Positions 1-7,873 of a stretch of 58,627 bases of DNA are shown piece by piece (positions within the stretch are counted from its first letter, which is position 1; the number at the start of each line of letters is the position of its first letter). The DNA is from a bacterium. Its GTDB lineage: Bacteria; Bacteroidota; Bacteroidia; NS11-12g; UBA955. A program made the position numbers and the translations under genes. The notes beneath the pieces were generated by a model. It was not told where the DNA came from and did not search any database. It saw nothing but the letters and a program-made list of their open reading frames with translations. The stretch lies in the NCBI GenBank assembly GCA_029945665.1, contig JAQSCZ010000004.1, positions 1-58,627 on the forward strand. Direction: 5' to 3'.

Positions 1-1
1 G

Positions 2-523
2 TTAAGAGCGTTTCATTCCATCATTTTTTACCTCATATAAATCTTTTTCTGTGGCATCTAATAATTTAAAAGCATCGGCCGTATCATCGAACGCATCGGT
101 AATTGTTTGACCGGCAATGCGAATCAATTCCCTTTGAATAAATTTTTGAATAACAATGTGGGCATGGTATTGCAAATTGGCTGCCGATGAAACACGACTG
201 GTCAACTTAGCAATAAAATAAGGTCCTCCAACGATGTCAAGAAACCCTTTTGTTTTTAGTTTTTCAGTTACCGTTAATATATCTACTGGATGATTGTCGT
301 TATAAATATCAATCATACATTCGAATACATACTGGTGTGCATCGACATAAAAATGTTTGGCTTGTAATGTTTCCATGGCATCTTTTAATGCCTCTTTTTC
401 TAACATAATGGCACCTAAGATTGCCTCTTCGAATTCGGGTGCTTGTGGCGGTAATTTTCCTCCTGCATCAAGTGCGGTATAATCGAGTCGTTTGGTCTTG
501 CGCACACTTGGTCTTTCTATCAT
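2..523 (-). CDS. dnaB: Replicative DNA helicase DnaB, N-terminal part only
   Basis: The 173 residues match the N-terminal primase-interacting domain of the hexameric replicative helicase DnaB: PQAPEFEEAILGAIMLE near residue 26, the VDILTVTEKL stretch, and a closing EKDLYEV where the linker to the RecA-like ATPase begins. Full-length DnaB is about 500 residues, so the Walker A/B motor is missing here. The reading frame closes with TAA at bases 2-4, right at the window edge, just where the linker should continue. Either the gene is broken or frameshifted, or an edge base is wrong. A near-consensus -7 element (TAATTTCG) lies just upstream of the start. Family assignment is firm; whether the gene is intact cannot be seen. 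Confidence 0.85.
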   Translation of the reverse strand: MIERPSVRKTKRLDYTALDAGGKLPPQAPEFEEAILGAIMLEKEALKDAMETLQAKHFYVDAHQYVFECMIDIYNDNHPVDILTVTEKLKTKGFLDIVGGPYFIAKLTSRVSSAANLQYHAHIVIQKFIQRELIRIAGQTITDAFDDTADAFKLLDATEKDLYEVKNDGMKRS

Positions 524-939
524 ACTGCGAAATTATCACCATTTATCTCAAATCACAACCTATATTATTGAATATTATAAACTGTTCGAATAGATTTCCT
601 ATCTTGGTATCACGTCGAATAAAATTTTAACCAAAAGTAGCAAGTGACTTATCAACAAAATTTTTGCGTATGTTAAGTATTTGTGAATAGTCAATTTGTC
701 ATTCTCTTTGCTTAGTTTGACGAATATAAGTACTTGATTATTGCCAATCTGACACAAACGCTGTGCATTTAAATTCAATTATCAAGCAGTTAACGATTGG
801 CATAAACTTAGCAAATGGATATACTTATTCACCAATTGGCATCCGTCAATCTCTAACCATTTTGAAGCCTGTATCAGTAAGGGTGATATTATCATTAAGT
901 TTGAAAAAATAAAATCAATTTCGTAAATTTGTTAGAACA
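524..939. other. Gene-free divergent region between dnaB and clpC
   Basis: This 416-bp stretch separates the divergent dnaB and clpC starts. It holds the clpC promoter at its right end and three TTGGCA-type half-sites: TGCCAATC at 742-749 inverted relative to GATTGGCA at 795-802, and ATTGGCAT again at 835-842. The middle half-site also forms a GG-N10-GC arrangement (797-813) like a sigma-54 -24/-12 element. No small gene or RNA gene was recognised. Confidence 0.5.
900..931 (+). promoter_or_regulatory. Bacteroidota-type promoter of clpC
   Basis: TTTG at 900-903, a 20-bp spacer and TAAATTTG at 924-931 match the Bacteroidota housekeeping promoter (TTTG, about 19 bp, TANNTTTG). Transcription would start around 936-938, only a few bases before the ATG at 940, so the leader would be almost absent. 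Confidence 0.65.
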
Positions 940-3486
940 ATGGAAGCTAAATTTTCACCACGCGTAAAAGAGGTTATCCAATTCAGTCGGGAAGAGGCCA
1001 TTCGCCTTGGACATGATTATATTGGAACCGAACATTTATTATTAGGCATCATTCGCGAAGGCGAAGGCACCGCGCTATCTACCCTTAAAAGCTTAGACAT
1101 CGATGTAATAAGACTAAAAAAATCTATTGAAGATACTATTAAAGGAACCGCTACTACGATTAGTAATCTTGGCAATATTCCTTTAACTAAGCAAGCTGAA
1201 AAAGCCTTAAAAATTACTTATCTCGAGGCCAAAATATTTAAAACCGAAACCATCGGAACTGAGCATTTATTGCTCTCTATTTTGAGAGATGAAGACAATA
1301 TTGCTTCTCAAATATTGGCACAGTATGGCATTACCTACGACTTCTTTAAGCAAACACTTTTAGACGGGGGTAGCTCGGGTTTCAGAACCAAGAACAATCC
1401 TTCCAATGCTTTGGATGATGAGAATGGAGAGCCATCTGAAGATCGCAAGATAGAAGAGATGAAAAAGAAGAATCCAAAATCTACGACACCTGTATTGGAT
1501 AATTTCGGAAGAGATTTAACCAAACTAGGTGATGAAGGTAAATTGGATCCTATTGTTGGTCGTGAAAAAGAAATTGAACGTGTTTCACAAATTCTTTCGC
1601 GTAGAAAAAAGAACAACCCAATTTTAATTGGTGAACCAGGTGTTGGTAAAACAGCCATTGCCGAAGGTTTAGCACTGCGCATTATTCAAAGAAAAGTTTC
1701 GCGTGTTTTATTTAACAAAAGGGTCGTTACTTTAGATCTTGCTTCATTAGTGGCAGGTACCAAATACCGCGGTCAGTTCGAAGAGCGTATGAAAGCCATT
1801 ATGACAGAACTTGAAAAAGCCGATGATGTTATTTTATTTATAGATGAAATACATACCATTGTGGGTGCAGGTGGCGCCAGTGGTAGCTTAGATGCTAGCA
1901 ATATGTTTAAACCCGCTTTGGCAAGAGGCGAAGTACAATGTATTGGTGCTACAACCTTAGATGAGTACAGACAGTATATTGAAAAAGATGGCGCTTTAGA
2001 AAGACGTTTTCAAATGGTAATGATTGAACCGGCCTCTCCTGAAGAGTCCATAGAAATATTACACAATATCAAAGATAAGTACGAAGACCATCACAATGTA
2101 ACCTATACCCCTGAAGCGATAGAGGCTTGTGTTCGCATGAGTACTAGATACATTACCGATAGAAACTTACCTGACAAAGCCATTGATGTAATGGATGAAG
2201 TAGGTGCAAGAGTGCATATTACAAACATTAATGTACCGCAAGAAATTGTAGATTTAGAAGCACAAATTGAAGCCATTAAATCCGAAAAAATAGCGGTTGT
2301 TAAAAGTCAGAAATATGAAGAGGCTGCCAAGTTGAGAGACAATGAAAAAAACCTGATCAATCAACTGGATGCTGCTAAATTGAAATGGGAAGAGGAAACT
2401 GGCAACAACCGTTTTGTGGTGACCGAAGAAAATGTAGCCGAAGTAATTGCAATGATGACAGGTATTCCTGTTAAACGCATTGGTCAAAGCGAAGGCAAAA
2501 AACTTTTAAACATGGAAGATGATTTGAAGAAAAGAGTCATTGGACAAGAAAAGGCTATCTCTAAGCTTTCGCGCGCTATTCAAAGAACCCGCGCTGGTTT
2601 AAAAGACCCTAATAAACCCATTGGTTCATTTATATTCTTAGGACCAACAGGCGTAGGAAAAACAGAATTAGCCAAAGCGTTAAGCGAATATATGTTCGAC
2701 AACAACGATTCATTAATTCGCATTGACATGAGCGAGTACATGGAGAAATTTGCTGTGAGCCGATTGGTTGGAGCACCTCCAGGCTATGTTGGCTATGAAG
2801 AAGGTGGCTTATTAACAGAAAAAGTAAGAAGAAAACCCTATGCAGTCATTTTATTTGATGAGGTTGAAAAAGCACATCCAGATGTTTTCAATATCATGTT
2901 ACAAATTTTAGATGAAGGTCATATTACCGATAGCTTGGGCAGGAAAATTGACTTTAGAAATACGGTTATTATCATGACTTCTAATATTGGTTCCCGTCAA
3001 TTAAAAGAATTTGGAACAGGCATGGGCTTTGGCACTGCAAATAAAATTTCAAACCAAGAATCAGACAGCAAGCAGGTTATTGAAAGTGCTTTGAAAAAAT
3101 ACTTCTCACCTGAATTCTTAAACCGTATTGACGATGTGATTGTATTTAACAGTCTTGAAAAACCAGAGATTGTAAAAATACTTGACATACAAATTGAGAT
3201 CATGTTAAAACGTATCAAAGAATTGGGATACTCTATTAAATTAAGCGATGAGGCCAAAGAGTTCTTAGCTGATAAAGGCTTCGATAGTAACTTTGGTGCA
3301 CGTCCGTTGCAACGCGCCATTCAAAAATACCTTGAGGACCCATTGGCTGAAGAAATTCTAAAAGGTGAAATACCAGAAGGCAGCGATGTTAAAGTAGACC
3401 TTGACAAAGAGAATGGCATTTTAAAAGTTAGCATTGGTGGTAGCGGCACACCAAAGAAAACAAAGAAGATAAAAACTGACGATTAA
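940..3486 (+). CDS. clpC: ATP-dependent Clp protease ATP-binding subunit ClpC
   Basis: An 848-residue Hsp100 unfoldase that feeds substrates to ClpP in the cytoplasm. Order of parts: double Clp_N repeat (about 1-145, with two GTEHLLL motifs), first AAA+ module with Walker A GEPGVGKT near residue 231, a central region with a UVR-type segment ([10 protein letters not shown], about 460), second AAA+ module with Walker A GPTGVGKT near residue 568, and the C-terminal D2-small domain with the GARPLQRAI sensor-2 arginine. MGFG near residue 695 fits the ClpP-docking loop, which separates ClpC from the ClpB disaggregase. Length is normal. The start is set by an ATG a few bases after a clear promoter. 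Monocistronic, closed by a strong terminator. Confidence 0.96.
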   Translation: MEAKFSPRVKEVIQFSREEAIRLGHDYIGTEHLLLGIIREGEGTALSTLKSLDIDVIRLKKSIEDTIKGTATTISNLGNIPLTKQAEKALKITYLEAKIFKTETIGTEHLLLSILRDEDNIASQILAQYGITYDFFKQTLLDGGSSGFRTKNNPSNALDDENGEPSEDRKIEEMKKKNPKSTTPVLDNFGRDLTKLGDEGKLDPIVGREKEIERVSQILSRRKKNNPILIGEPGVGKTAIAEGLALRIIQRKVSRVLFNKRVVTLDLASLVAGTKYRGQFEERMKAIMTELEKADDVILFIDEIHTIVGAGGASGSLDASNMFKPALARGEVQCIGATTLDEYRQYIEKDGALERRFQMVMIEPASPEESIEILHNIKDKYEDHHNVTYTPEAIEACVRMSTRYITDRNLPDKAIDVMDEVGARVHITNINVPQEIVDLEAQIEAIKSEKIAVVKSQKYEEAAKLRDNEKNLINQLDAAKLKWEEETGNNRFVVTEENVAEVIAMMTGIPVKRIGQSEGKKLLNMEDDLKKRVIGQEKAISKLSRAIQRTRAGLKDPNKPIGSFIFLGPTGVGKTELAKALSEYMFDNNDSLIRIDMSEYMEKFAVSRLVGAPPGYVGYEEGGLLTEKVRRKPYAVILFDEVEKAHPDVFNIMLQILDEGHITDSLGRKIDFRNTVIIMTSNIGSRQLKEFGTGMGFGTANKISNQESDSKQVIESALKKYFSPEFLNRIDDVIVFNSLEKPEIVKILDIQIEIMLKRIKELGYSIKLSDEAKEFLADKGFDSNFGARPLQRAIQKYLEDPLAEEILKGEIPEGSDVKVDLDKENGILKVSIGGSGTPKKTKKIKTDD

Positions 3487-3508
3487 GTTATACCAATACA
3501 TTTTACAA

Positions 3509-3546
3509 TAAAAAAATCCCGAATAAAATTCGGGATTTTTTTTTTA
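3509..3546. terminator. Bidirectional intrinsic terminator between clpC and the convergent gene
   Basis: The stem AATCCCGAA/TTCGGGATT has loop TAAAA and is flanked by an A-run on the left and a T-run of more than ten on the right. It serves clpC on the plus strand and the gene ending at 3561 on the minus strand. Confidence 0.85.
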
Positions 3547-3560
3547 TCTGGCAGTGAAAC

Positions 3561-4067
3561 TCAATACTGTTTGGCTTCAATCAAACCTTCTTCAATCATC
3601 AATTCAAGTGCCTTATCTGTTGCTTGGGCACCGCCAGTAAGCGAACCGGGCATCAAAATTAAGCGTTGCTTAACTTGTCCTTTCTCATCTGTATAAGTTA
3701 CATTAAAGCGCGAGCGGGTTAAATAATTGATGCCACGAAAAAACTGGATACTTACAATACTTGTTTTATCAATAACATTCACGGCGGTATATTTCCAACT
3801 TTGTATAATGGCAGTCATATTCAAAAGCAAAAAGATGGCAAAAAAGGCCGTGAAGAAATATTTCTGGTCCATGTAGCTAGAATAACTCATGTAAAAATAC
3901 ACGAGGCTTAAAAGCAAATAAACAATGCGAAATCGGATAAGGTTCGAATGTGCGTTATCGTTAGTAATGCCAGCTACAGTCGCCCTTGTACTGAAAACAA
4001 TGCGGTCGGATAAAAGGTGACAAAATCCTTTTTTCATTCTAAATATTTTTCCGTTTTCTTCTTCCAT
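3561..4067 (-). CDS. Hypothetical membrane protein
   Basis: A 168-residue protein of no family I recognise. It has a charged N-terminus (about 1-45), two hydrophobic segments at about 46-65 and 70-90 that look like a transmembrane hairpin, and a soluble C-terminal half containing a short beta-rich stretch (VNVIDKTSIVSIQFFRGINY), YTDEKGQVKQRLILMPGS and an acidic tail. The overall form, a small PH-like or DUF-like domain after two membrane helices, is an inference. ATG start. It lies alone between two terminators, so it probably has its own promoter. Confidence 0.7.
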   Translation of the reverse strand: MEEENGKIFRMKKGFCHLLSDRIVFSTRATVAGITNDNAHSNLIRFRIVYLLLSLVYFYMSYSSYMDQKYFFTAFFAIFLLLNMTAIIQSWKYTAVNVIDKTSIVSIQFFRGINYLTRSRFNVTYTDEKGQVKQRLILMPGSLTGGAQATDKALELMIEEGLIEAKQY

Positions 4068-4110
4068 TTTATGTTAATTTACTCTGTTCAAAGGTAGACT
4101 TTAATGCATA

Positions 4111-4140
4111 AAAAAAGTCCCATCTTTTAAATGGGACTTT
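4111..4140 (-). terminator. Intrinsic terminator of the 4161-4697 lipoprotein gene
   Basis: The stem AAAGTCCCAT/ATGGGACTTT has a 7-base loop. Read on the minus strand it is followed by a T-run, and it lies 20 bp beyond the stop of the upstream lipoprotein gene. Confidence 0.8.
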
Positions 4141-4160
4141 AAATCAATTTTAAATTTCAA

Positions 4161-4697
4161 TTATTTGGCACTCGCCTTAATTGTCCAAGAAGCACTAACT
4201 GTTAAGTCCATAGGACCGAGTGGTGCATTGTTAGTTCCTATGGCTTGTAATGTATAAGTTTCAGACTTCAAGTATTCCTCTAAATTAGTAGAACTAGCGA
4301 CATCTAAAGATACAATGTTTAAACCCTTAAGGATAGGATTTTTAGTTGCCAATTTCAAAGGGGGTAAAGTTGGTGTGAATACCCACAATTCAATGGCATC
4401 AATTTTATCAAAATTATCGCTTGCTGTTGGCGCTGTAAAACCAATGGTTGCTGATTTTAAAGTTAATTCATCCAATAAATCAAGTGAAGTACCCTTCTTT
4501 TTCAACTCACTTTCTAAATCTGATTTTAAAGCAACGGTATCAATTGACTGAGTACCTACCGTTCGTAAAGAATCTGATTTCAGACTAGCTGTTGTGGTAT
4601 AATCAAAATTTACTGCAGTAATTTTTTCTAAACATCCGCCCATGAAGAGTACAGATGAGAAAATGGCTATTGCCAAGCTTGTGATTTTCGTTTTCAT
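4161..4697 (-). CDS. Hypothetical lipoprotein
   Basis: A 178-residue secreted lipoprotein. The N-terminus is a lipoprotein signal: MKTK, a hydrophobic run, then the lipobox LFMGGC with the acylated Cys near residue 22. The mature part is Thr/Ser/Leu-rich and ends in a beta-type stretch (DLTVSASWTIKASAK). It has no enzyme motif and I cannot assign a family. It is likely envelope-anchored, with periplasmic or surface location unresolved. It is transcribed alone and ends at a clear terminator. Confidence 0.75.
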   Translation of the reverse strand: MKTKITSLAIAIFSSVLFMGGCLEKITAVNFDYTTTASLKSDSLRTVGTQSIDTVALKSDLESELKKKGTSLDLLDELTLKSATIGFTAPTASDNFDKIDAIELWVFTPTLPPLKLATKNPILKGLNIVSLDVASSTNLEEYLKSETYTLQAIGTNNAPLGPMDLTVSASWTIKASAK

Positions 4698-4774
4698 TCT
4701 ATTATTTTATTTTGCAGTGCAAAAATAAGTATAAAAGTTTGGCTAGGCAATAAAAAACACTAAAACACTAATAA

Positions 4775-5224
4775 TCAGGCACTTAAAAGATTTCTCAAGA
4801 CTTCCTGAATGGCCTTTCCATCCGTTTTGCCGGCCAAAACCTTCATAGCAACAGGCATTACCTTGCCAACTTCCTTCATGCTGGTGGCTCCAGTTTCAGC
4901 AATTATTTTCTTTAATTCTACGGTTAACTCTTCAGTAGTCATCGCTTTAGGCAAATAGGTAGAAATGACAGACAATTCCTCTTCCTCCTTCTTAACCAAG
5001 TCTAATCTGTTTTCTTTGGTAAAAATTTCAATGCTATCTTTTCTTTGTTTGGCCATTTTCATCATGGCTTTCATAGCAATTTCATCTGATATATCTTTTG
5101 AACCGGTTTCTGTGCCGGCTAAGAGAAAAGCAGATTTGATAGCGCGGATGGCTCTTAATTTCGCCTCATCTTTGGCTTTCATTGCGCTAATAAGGTCTTG
5201 ACTTATTTGATTAACTAAACTCAT
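4775..5224 (-). CDS. yqeY: GatB/YqeY domain protein
   Basis: The 149-residue length and motifs are those of stand-alone YqeY: an N-terminal helical part with LRAIRAIKSA, then KQRKDSIE, the conserved LPKAMTTEEL and GKVMPVAMKVLAGKTDGKAI in the tail-like domain. The same domain forms the C-terminus of GatB in the tRNA amidotransferase, where it contacts tRNA. The stand-alone protein's exact role is unknown, so a tRNA-linked role is an inference. ATG start, preceded on its strand by a repeat-filled spacer. Confidence 0.9.
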   Translation of the reverse strand: MSLVNQISQDLISAMKAKDEAKLRAIRAIKSAFLLAGTETGSKDISDEIAMKAMMKMAKQRKDSIEIFTKENRLDLVKKEEEELSVISTYLPKAMTTEELTVELKKIIAETGATSMKEVGKVMPVAMKVLAGKTDGKAIQEVLRNLLSA

Positions 5225-5266
5225 ATATTTTTATTGATTGTATATTTTTGATTTATAATTTTTAAA

Positions 5267-5434
5267 GTCACACTGAGCTTGTCACACTGAGCTTGTCACA
5301 CTGAGCTTGTCACACTGAGCTTGTCACACTGAGCTTGTCAAAGTGTGATGATTTATAATTTCCATCGTCACACTGAACCTACCTATGTCACACTGAGCCT
5401 GAGTTTACACTGAGGCATCGCAGTGAAGTGTGAC
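5267..5434. repeat. Five-copy 14-bp tandem repeat plus REP-like hairpins
   Basis: GTCACACTGAGCTT occurs five times in perfect tandem at 5267-5336, then GTCA and AGTGTGA. The last copy with this tail makes the hairpin TCACACT...AGTGTGA. A second element at 5387-5434 starts GTCACACTGAGCC and ends AGTGTGAC, giving an 8-bp stem, with another GTCACACTGA half-copy at 5367. The form is a hairpin of the CACTGAGC...GTG type seen repeatedly in Bacteroidota genomes, whose left arm has been multiplied. It sits in the spacer between yqeY and the comA-like gene. Confidence 0.85.
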
Positions 5435-5465
5435 CTAAAAAGCAAAGCGTAAATATTTTTCTATC

Positions 5466-6251
5466 CTACTTCAATGGTACTTCCTTATTCAAAAAGAAAT
5501 CGAAACTATCGCCTCTTAATCCTAATCTCAAAGTTTCCAATGGAATAATTTCATTTGGTGCTATGTTACCAAGGTTGATGTTGGCTCCATATAATTTAAT
5601 GAACCAAACCTGTTGTGCTTTTAATGGCGCTTCCCAAATTACTTTTTCAATTGGAATTTTGCGAACAATTTCAGCAACCAAACCAGAACGAACTTCGCCA
5701 TCGCCTCTAAAAACCCCTACTGTGCCGCTTTCGCGCGCTTCTGCGATTACTTTCCAAACACCGGCCTCTAGTTCCTTCTCCATCATATCAATCCACTCAT
5801 AGGGCGGAATAATTTTCTCTGCATCTTTTGATCCCACTTCGGAAATAACAGTATAGTCTTTGGCCAAGGTGCGTATGTATTCACATTTTTTATCATGGGG
5901 AATATCCATAGAACCATCGCTTACTTCAACATGTTCGATGCCATAATAATCCATTACTCTTCTGTAATCATCAAATTGATTGCGGACAGCATAGGCTTCG
6001 AATAAAGTACCACCGAAGTAAACTTTAAAACCCGCTTTTTTGTAATGTCCTATTTTCTCTTTCAATTTTGGAGTCACATAGCTGGTTCCAAAACCCAATT
6101 TTAACAAGTCTGTTAAATGGCTGCCATGCTCAATAAAATCTAATGACTCGCGTATACTTAATCCCTTATCCATGACCATGGTCAACCCACTTTCTCTTGG
6201 TTGAGCTGGTCTTTCTGGTAATTGTGTTAATTTAAAAATTTCACTGTTCAT
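5466..6251 (-). CDS. Phosphosulfolactate synthase family (ComA-like)
   Basis: A 261-residue protein of the ComA/PF02679 family, a TIM-barrel fold that adds sulfite to phosphoenolpyruvate to give (R)-phosphosulfolactate. It is known from coenzyme M synthesis in methanogens and sulfolactate formation in Bacillus spores. Visible signatures include LTDLLKLGFGTSYV, KVYFGGTLFEAY, EVSDGSMDIP, VISEVGSKDA and a C-terminal LRGDSFDFFL. The 11-bp overlap with the TPR gene (its ATG lies inside that gene's end) indicates co-transcription and translational coupling. Bacteroidota make no coenzyme M. A role in sulfolactate or a route to cysteate for sulfonolipids is possible but inferred, and no other sulfonate gene is present nearby. 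Confidence 0.88.
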   Translation of the reverse strand: MNSEIFKLTQLPERPAQPRESGLTMVMDKGLSIRESLDFIEHGSHLTDLLKLGFGTSYVTPKLKEKIGHYKKAGFKVYFGGTLFEAYAVRNQFDDYRRVMDYYGIEHVEVSDGSMDIPHDKKCEYIRTLAKDYTVISEVGSKDAEKIIPPYEWIDMMEKELEAGVWKVIAEARESGTVGVFRGDGEVRSGLVAEIVRKIPIEKVIWEAPLKAQQVWFIKLYGANINLGNIAPNEIIPLETLRLGLRGDSFDFFLNKEVPLK

Positions 6252-7704
6252 CGTTGTTATCGCTTTTGTATAAGTTGTAATTTAATTTAAAATATTCATC
6301 ATTCATAAATAGCTCGGGGCAGAAAGTTCTTACACTTTCTACAGTATCGTCAAAATTAGCTATCATACATTTGACAATTTCTTCCTTGTGTTGCATGCTT
6401 GGTTGCTGATCGTAGCGAATCACTTTCATTACGATTTCTAATTCTTGATCATAAATTTTCAAGGCTCTTACTTCACCCAAAATTTCAGAAAATAAATCTA
6501 CAAACTCTGAGAGATAAAAAATGCTTGCAATTCCTCGCCAATTTTCAAAATACAAGTCACGCTGACTCTTTTTTAGTTTTTTAACAATAGCCTCTAAATC
6601 CTTTTTCTTATCTAATTCGGCATAGCACGCCATCAAGGCCTTGTAAGAAGCAAAATCTTTATCGTCGGTTTTAATGAGTCGCTTAAAGTAAGGCAAGGCA
6701 ATTAAAGGCTCTCTTTCTATCAGGTAAGAATAACCCAAAAGGTATTGATACTCTGGAATAAAATCACCATAGTACTGGGCTTTCTTTAAGAAGAACCTCG
6801 CCAATTTCGAATCGTTGAGAGCCAGATAACATCGCGCTACACAAATATATGGATAGACATCGCCATCGCTGCGAATACAAGCTTTATAACTTTCAATCGC
6901 TTTCGTATATTCTAATCTGCTTTCTAAAATTCCAGCTTTGCTAAAAAATGCATTGTCGGCTTTTTCGTTAATGAGACCTGCATAATCATAAGCATTCAAT
7001 GCTTCGGTATCCTGACCAGAAATTTCTAAATATTTTCCCAATTGGTGCCAATAATTGTCATTGAAAGGCTCATCATCTACTTTCCTTTTGAAATAATTAA
7101 TCGCATTTGTAAAATCATTCCCTTCAATAAAATTGAGACCCAATTGATTATAGAGCATTTCATTTAAAGGATATTTTTTGATTCCTTGTTCGGTGATACG
7201 AACTGCCTTGGTTCTGTTACCAGCCATAGAGAGCGATTGCGCATAATTAATATACACTTCAATTTCTAAATCATCTTCTTCATCTATGTTTTCAATAGCC
7301 CTTTCAAAGGCATATTCCGCTTCATCATATTGTTTCAATTCAGTTAAAACAACACCTTCCAAATTGGCAATAGACGAATCGTAAGGGGCAATGGTCTTAG
7401 CTTTGATTAAAATCTCTAATGCTTGATCATTCAGATTTTTCATGGAATAATAATTCGCCATTTCAATCATTATTTCAATATTTGATGGATATAATAGTAA
7501 TCCATGTTCAAGAATTTCCAATTGCTCGGCGCGCTTTCCTTCTATAAAAAAATGATACGATAAAGCTTCTATTTCTTCTTCTTTAAAGTAATAGGAACCA
7601 CTTTCTTTCCAAAGCTGATATTTCTCTAAGGCAGATTCTATTTCCTCGGCATCGAAGAAATCATCGAACTCTTCATTGTCTTCATTTCCAAAATTATCCA
7701 ACAT
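6241..7704 (-). CDS. Tetratricopeptide repeat protein
   Basis: A 487-residue cytosolic protein with no signal peptide. After a very acidic N-terminus (about 1-25, Glu/Asp rich) it is built from about ten 34-residue TPR-like helix pairs from roughly residue 45 to 400, for example YDEAEYAFERAIENI, YNQLGLNFIEGNDFTNAINYFKRK cores and YPYICVARCYLALNDSK. TPR arrays are protein-binding scaffolds, and no catalytic domain is present. Bacteroidota carry similar acidic TPR proteins of unknown function. It is the first gene of a two-gene unit with the ComA-like gene, overlapping it by 11 bp. Confidence 0.9.
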   Translation of the reverse strand: MLDNFGNEDNEEFDDFFDAEEIESALEKYQLWKESGSYYFKEEEIEALSYHFFIEGKRAEQLEILEHGLLLYPSNIEIMIEMANYYSMKNLNDQALEILIKAKTIAPYDSSIANLEGVVLTELKQYDEAEYAFERAIENIDEEDDLEIEVYINYAQSLSMAGNRTKAVRITEQGIKKYPLNEMLYNQLGLNFIEGNDFTNAINYFKRKVDDEPFNDNYWHQLGKYLEISGQDTEALNAYDYAGLINEKADNAFFSKAGILESRLEYTKAIESYKACIRSDGDVYPYICVARCYLALNDSKLARFFLKKAQYYGDFIPEYQYLLGYSYLIEREPLIALPYFKRLIKTDDKDFASYKALMACYAELDKKKDLEAIVKKLKKSQRDLYFENWRGIASIFYLSEFVDLFSEILGEVRALKIYDQELEIVMKVIRYDQQPSMQHKEEIVKCMIANFDDTVESVRTFCPELFMNDEYFKLNYNLYKSDNNDEQ

Positions 7705-7873
7705 ATACGCTTGTTATATTAATGATAGGCAAACCTAATGAACCTATTGCCAACTTTATCAATAAATTATACACTTACAAAGATAGTTCAAAATGCTCGG
7801 TCTACTTATCATTTTTACCTATATCCATAATATCCCTTGGTGCTTGCATTTAAAAATAAATATCTTACATAGA

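Noticed and set aside
5267-5434. Possible CRISPR array
   Set aside because: The 14-bp units abut without spacers and there are no cas genes; this is a simple tandem repeat within a REP-like hairpin.
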